Source: Hydrangea macrophylla | Lineage: Eukaryota > Streptophyta > Magnoliopsida > Cornales > Hydrangeaceae | NCBI GenBank assembly: GCA_033977485.1 | Contig: CM066988.1 | Coordinates: 6,551,501-6,615,500 of the forward strand | Direction: 5' to 3' | DNA: 64,000 bases | Part shown: positions 61,372 through 64,000 of the stretch, piece after piece | Layout of the letters: each line of letters begins with the position of its first letter | How positions within the stretch are numbered: the stretch's first letter is position 1 | Translations under genes and position numbers: made by a program | The notes under the pieces: model-generated | Told to the model about the DNA's origin: nothing | Database searches by the model: none | The model's input: only the letters and a program-made list of their open reading frames with translations

Positions 61372-61740
61372 TTAGTTCAAGGGTCGAGGGACACTTGATG
61401 GATGTAATGCAGGTTCATGCGCGAGAGGTGGTAGGGCCTCTATTTTGGGCATCCATGGAAGGACACTAGTCGTGTTCACTGATTCCAATAAATTATTCAA
61501 TTCTTCGATATTAATATCGATGTTAAAATCATTAAAATTAAAATGAGATAAACACGCTTCCAAGGCTTCTTTAGTCAATATAAAAGGAGCCACCTCCTCA
61601 ACCAATTTGTCAATTAAATCTATTGCATAATAGTCTGCCTCCTCGTCATCCCTATAAGGTTGATTCAATGCATTAAATACGTTAAGCTGGACAGTCATTT
61701 CCAAACGTGATATCCATAACCCCAGTCCTACAGTTGACAA
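61372..61740 (-). pseudogene. Athila-B protease-RT spacer
   Basis: 122 codons, acidic: FNALNQPYRDDEEADYYAID, then IEELNNLLESV. It corresponds to the linker after protease, offset by a frameshift from the frame before it. Between 61193 and 61371 only broken linker sequence is seen. Confidence 0.65.
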
Positions 61741-62300
61741 TTGAATTAGTTGTAGCTAAGAAAGGACATTCTAGGATAACTGGGACATGTTTACTAGCAT
61801 CAAGGACTGGTTCAGTGTCTAGCACAATCAAATCGACCGGGTAATAACATCTTTCCACCTTGACCAACACGTCCTCTATTACTCCACGTGGAACTTTAAT
61901 GGACCGATCTACTAGCTGTAAGGTGGCAGCGGTTGGTCTTAGTTCTCCTAAGCCCAAATGTTCATATACGAAATAAGGGAGTAAATTCATACTTGCTCTA
62001 AGGTCAAGAAGGGCCAGGTAGATATATTTATCACCTATATGGCACGCGATTGTTGGTGTACCCGGGTCCTTATATTTGAGTGTGTTGTGTTGAAATATAG
62101 AGCTAACCTTCTTTGTTAAAAAGGTTTTTTTAGATAGATGATTTCTAGATTTCCTCTTTTGAGTACATAAGTCTTTTAGAAATTTAGCATATGGAGGTAT
62201 TTGCTTAATAGCATCAAGAAGTGGGATATTAATTTTTACTTCTTTAAATGTCACTAGGATATCCTCCGGTCATGTTCCCTTCTTCAAAAAGTGAGATGGG
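61682..62300 (-). pseudogene. Athila-B gag tail and aspartic protease
   Basis: Reads KEVKINIPLLDAIKQIPPYA, then the protease with active site LLDLRASMNLLP. The glycine after the catalytic D-L is replaced by R, which should kill activity; Athila-C keeps DLGAS. Flap (VPRGVIEDVLVKVE) and core (VILECPFLATT, with G-R replaced by E-C) follow. Upstream the gag stops at 62300, where Athila-D begins. Confidence 0.85.
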
Positions 62301-63616
62301 GGATATTGTCAAAATCAAGATAAAAAGTATACTCTACTTTAAAAGATTTGTAGTATGGAAGTAGAGGTCGAACCCACAAAGATTGAAATACTAAAATACT
62401 TTAATTTTAAAACCTAAACCTAGTCAATTAAGAAAAATAGAATTTTGATTTTGATTTTAATTAAACTAAGAATAGTGAAAATAAATCTAGACTATGAAAT
62501 CAATTTAAAAGTGTTGTAAACGATATTTAAAGTGAACCTAGGATTGCAAATCCACCACTAGCTTCGTAATAAGGGTATCTAAGCATTCAATTAGCTTATT
62601 ACATTGGATAATACTGGGGAATTGTAGCTACAAGCCCAATTCCTCCTTCAAGAAGATAATTATGATTCAAGCATTAACATAATTCATCTTCGGTTAGCAC
62701 GGATTGTCTCATACTAAACTAGGGTTGTGGCACACTCTGTCTTCCCTAGGCATGAACTATTCGACTACTTGATATCATAATTCAATTAAGCACCATTACA
62801 TGTAAATAATCCATACAAGCACAACAAATATAGACTATTGAGCACATCACATCCAAAATAGATCTAAGATAAGAATAGATTTTGAAAGCAATGATTTAAT
62901 TCAATGAAGTTCAATTTTATTATAAAAATATTCTCTAAACATGTAATCATCATCCATACATAATAAAACTAAAAGAAAAACATAAATAACACCCTATTAC
63001 TTGGCTAGGGTTTTATTGAAACCCTAGATCTTTGTCTAAGCAGCCATAGAATCAAGGATTGGCAAGAGGTTGATAGAGGAGGCCATGAAAATCCTTGGCC
63101 TTCTTCTTCTTCTCCTTGCTTTCCTCTCTTTAATGGCCGAAGTTTTCTTGTATATGAATGTATATTGTTCTGTATAAAGGTGCCTAACCCTAAAATTGAT
63201 TTAAAATAGAGTATTTATAGATTTGGAGCAAGTTTGGAGGCTTTTCTAAACCTATACGCACTAAAATTGCTACATTTTACATTTTGGACATAATTGGGCA
63301 GTTTCGTTCACGTAGGAGTCTTCAGTACACTGAAATACGTGTCTTTGGTTTTCTGTACGGATCCTGCGAGCACAATTTTGGGAGTTCGTGCGGGCAGGCC
63401 GCGCGAGCGAGGTGCTCACTCGAGTTGGCCATGCGCGCGATGTGGCTTTTTCTGTTTCTTTCAGTCTGTTTTACTCCTTATTTAGATTGGAATTACTGTT
63501 TTCTTCCATAACTTGCTAGAAAATGGTAAACAAAGTAAAAATACATAAAAATAGGATAAAAAGTTCTAACAAATGTGAATTAAGGCGTGTAATTTGGACT
63601 TGTTCACTCGCGATCA
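62301..63616 (-). repeat. 3' LTR of Athila-D
   Basis: Same family as the Athila-B and -C LTRs. CG-rich minisatellite at 63357-63440, more decayed than in Athila-C. Confidence 0.8.
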
Positions 63617-64000
63617 CATCCCCAAACCTACATTTTGCTAGTCATCGAGCAAAAATAACAGAAAAATCAAAACTACTAATAAAAATCTACTCCATTTTTG
63701 CATGGATCGCAATTACATTTAGCACATGCAAACAAGCCTTTTAAACCTTTAGGTGTCCCTAGTCCGACGAGTGAAGTCTCGTGAGGGTTCTCGTCAACAA
63801 GACATCCACAACCATCTTTATTAACTTGTAAAAAGAAAATTTTATTGAAAATGAAAAACATAATCATTCAATACTCCTTATCATATAATGACGATTTAAA
63901 ATAGAATAACGAACAAGAAGAAACAGAATCAAACGTTCACCTATGGCATGAAAAACAATCCCAAGCACATGCATCGTATAAATTAATAGAGTTTCTCATA
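62301..64000 (-). mobile_element. Athila-D: 3' LTR and 3' internal end (partial)
   Basis: Minus-strand element running off the right edge. The LTR is 62301-63616 (1,316 bp), minus reading TGATCGCGAG...GACAATATCC. A polypurine tract TTTGGGGATG abuts it at 63617-63626. The internal 3' region (63617-64000) matches Athila-C 40910-41297, including the 'aggtgtccctagtc' block. No PBS lies on the left side, so this is a 3' LTR. Its left neighbour is the broken gag of Athila-B. Confidence 0.8.

Larger units (their letters stand above)
26558..62300 (-). mobile_element. Athila-B, host element split by three insertions
   Basis: Pieces in minus-strand order: gag/protease from 62300, RT part 1 (to 60863), RT part 2-RNase H-integrase (57588-55267), conserved hairpin (55141-55166), ORF3-like region (54236-51922), A/G-rich tract, 3' internal end (50484 and 28377-27906), 3' LTR (27905-26558). 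It is interrupted by a solo LTR (57589-60862), a Tekay-like element (28378-50483) and Athila-D (62301 on). Continuity across 28377/50484 is shown by alignment to intact Athila-C near 40790. The coding region is dead: stops, frameshifts and altered protease and RT active sites. Confidence 0.85.

Noticed and set aside
62301..63616. This LTR as the 5' LTR of Athila-B
   Set aside because: No primer-binding site on its left side, while a polypurine tract and 3' internal sequence lie on its right. It is the 3' LTR of a separate element.

Overview
The window looks like an AT-rich intergenic stretch of a eudicot nuclear genome. Genes have spliced exons, and most of the DNA is LTR retrotransposons of plant-specific lineages (Athila, Tekay/Del-like chromovirus, Ty1/copia), plus Helitron-like tails, MITEs and a Mutator-like element. 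No bacterial operons, rRNA, tRNA genes or CRISPR arrays are visible. The species cannot be named from the sequence alone.

Positions 1-7.5 kb hold the 5' end of one host gene on the minus strand: the N-terminal exons of a CHD-type chromatin remodeller (CHR4/PKR1-like PHD finger). It continues off the left edge. Upstream lies a probable long 5'-UTR intron carrying a gutted copia element, then a CT-rich leader and a promoter with a perfect G-box. A fold-back MITE sits in its second coding intron.

From 7.6 to 22.6 kb I see no intact gene. There are two Helitron-like 3' ends, several tandem and fold-back repeats, a duplicated 361-bp unit rich in an AAATTTCACACT palindrome, a retroelement gag-like fragment, and a decayed Tekay-like LTR.

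From 22.6 kb to the end the DNA is a nest of elements that can be peeled by target-site duplications and broken homology. Athila-A (minus, 3' LTR 22632-24291) is broken at 26557 by Athila-B (minus, 3' LTR 26558-27905; pol at 55-62 kb). Athila-B is split by a Tekay-like element (28378-50483, TSD CTCAC/CTCAT). The long 5' LTR of that Tekay-like element is itself split by Athila-C (plus, 34214-42634, TSD GTTGT) and by an intact-looking MULE (44039-48510, 9-bp TSD AATATGTAA). The MULE hosts three MITEs. Athila-B also carries a 3.3-kb W-box-rich solo LTR in its reverse transcriptase (57589-60862, TSD GACGT/GACAT) and is cut at 62300 by Athila-D (minus, runs off the right edge).

The only element that looks capable of coding for its own mobility is the MULE. 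It has near-identical ~165-bp TIRs, a perfect TSD and an uninterrupted 711-codon FAR1/FHY3-type transposase ORF, which splicing could extend to 795 residues. The Athila and Tekay copies are all broken by deletions, stops, frameshifts or lost catalytic residues, although Athila-C has closely similar LTRs and keeps a long gag.
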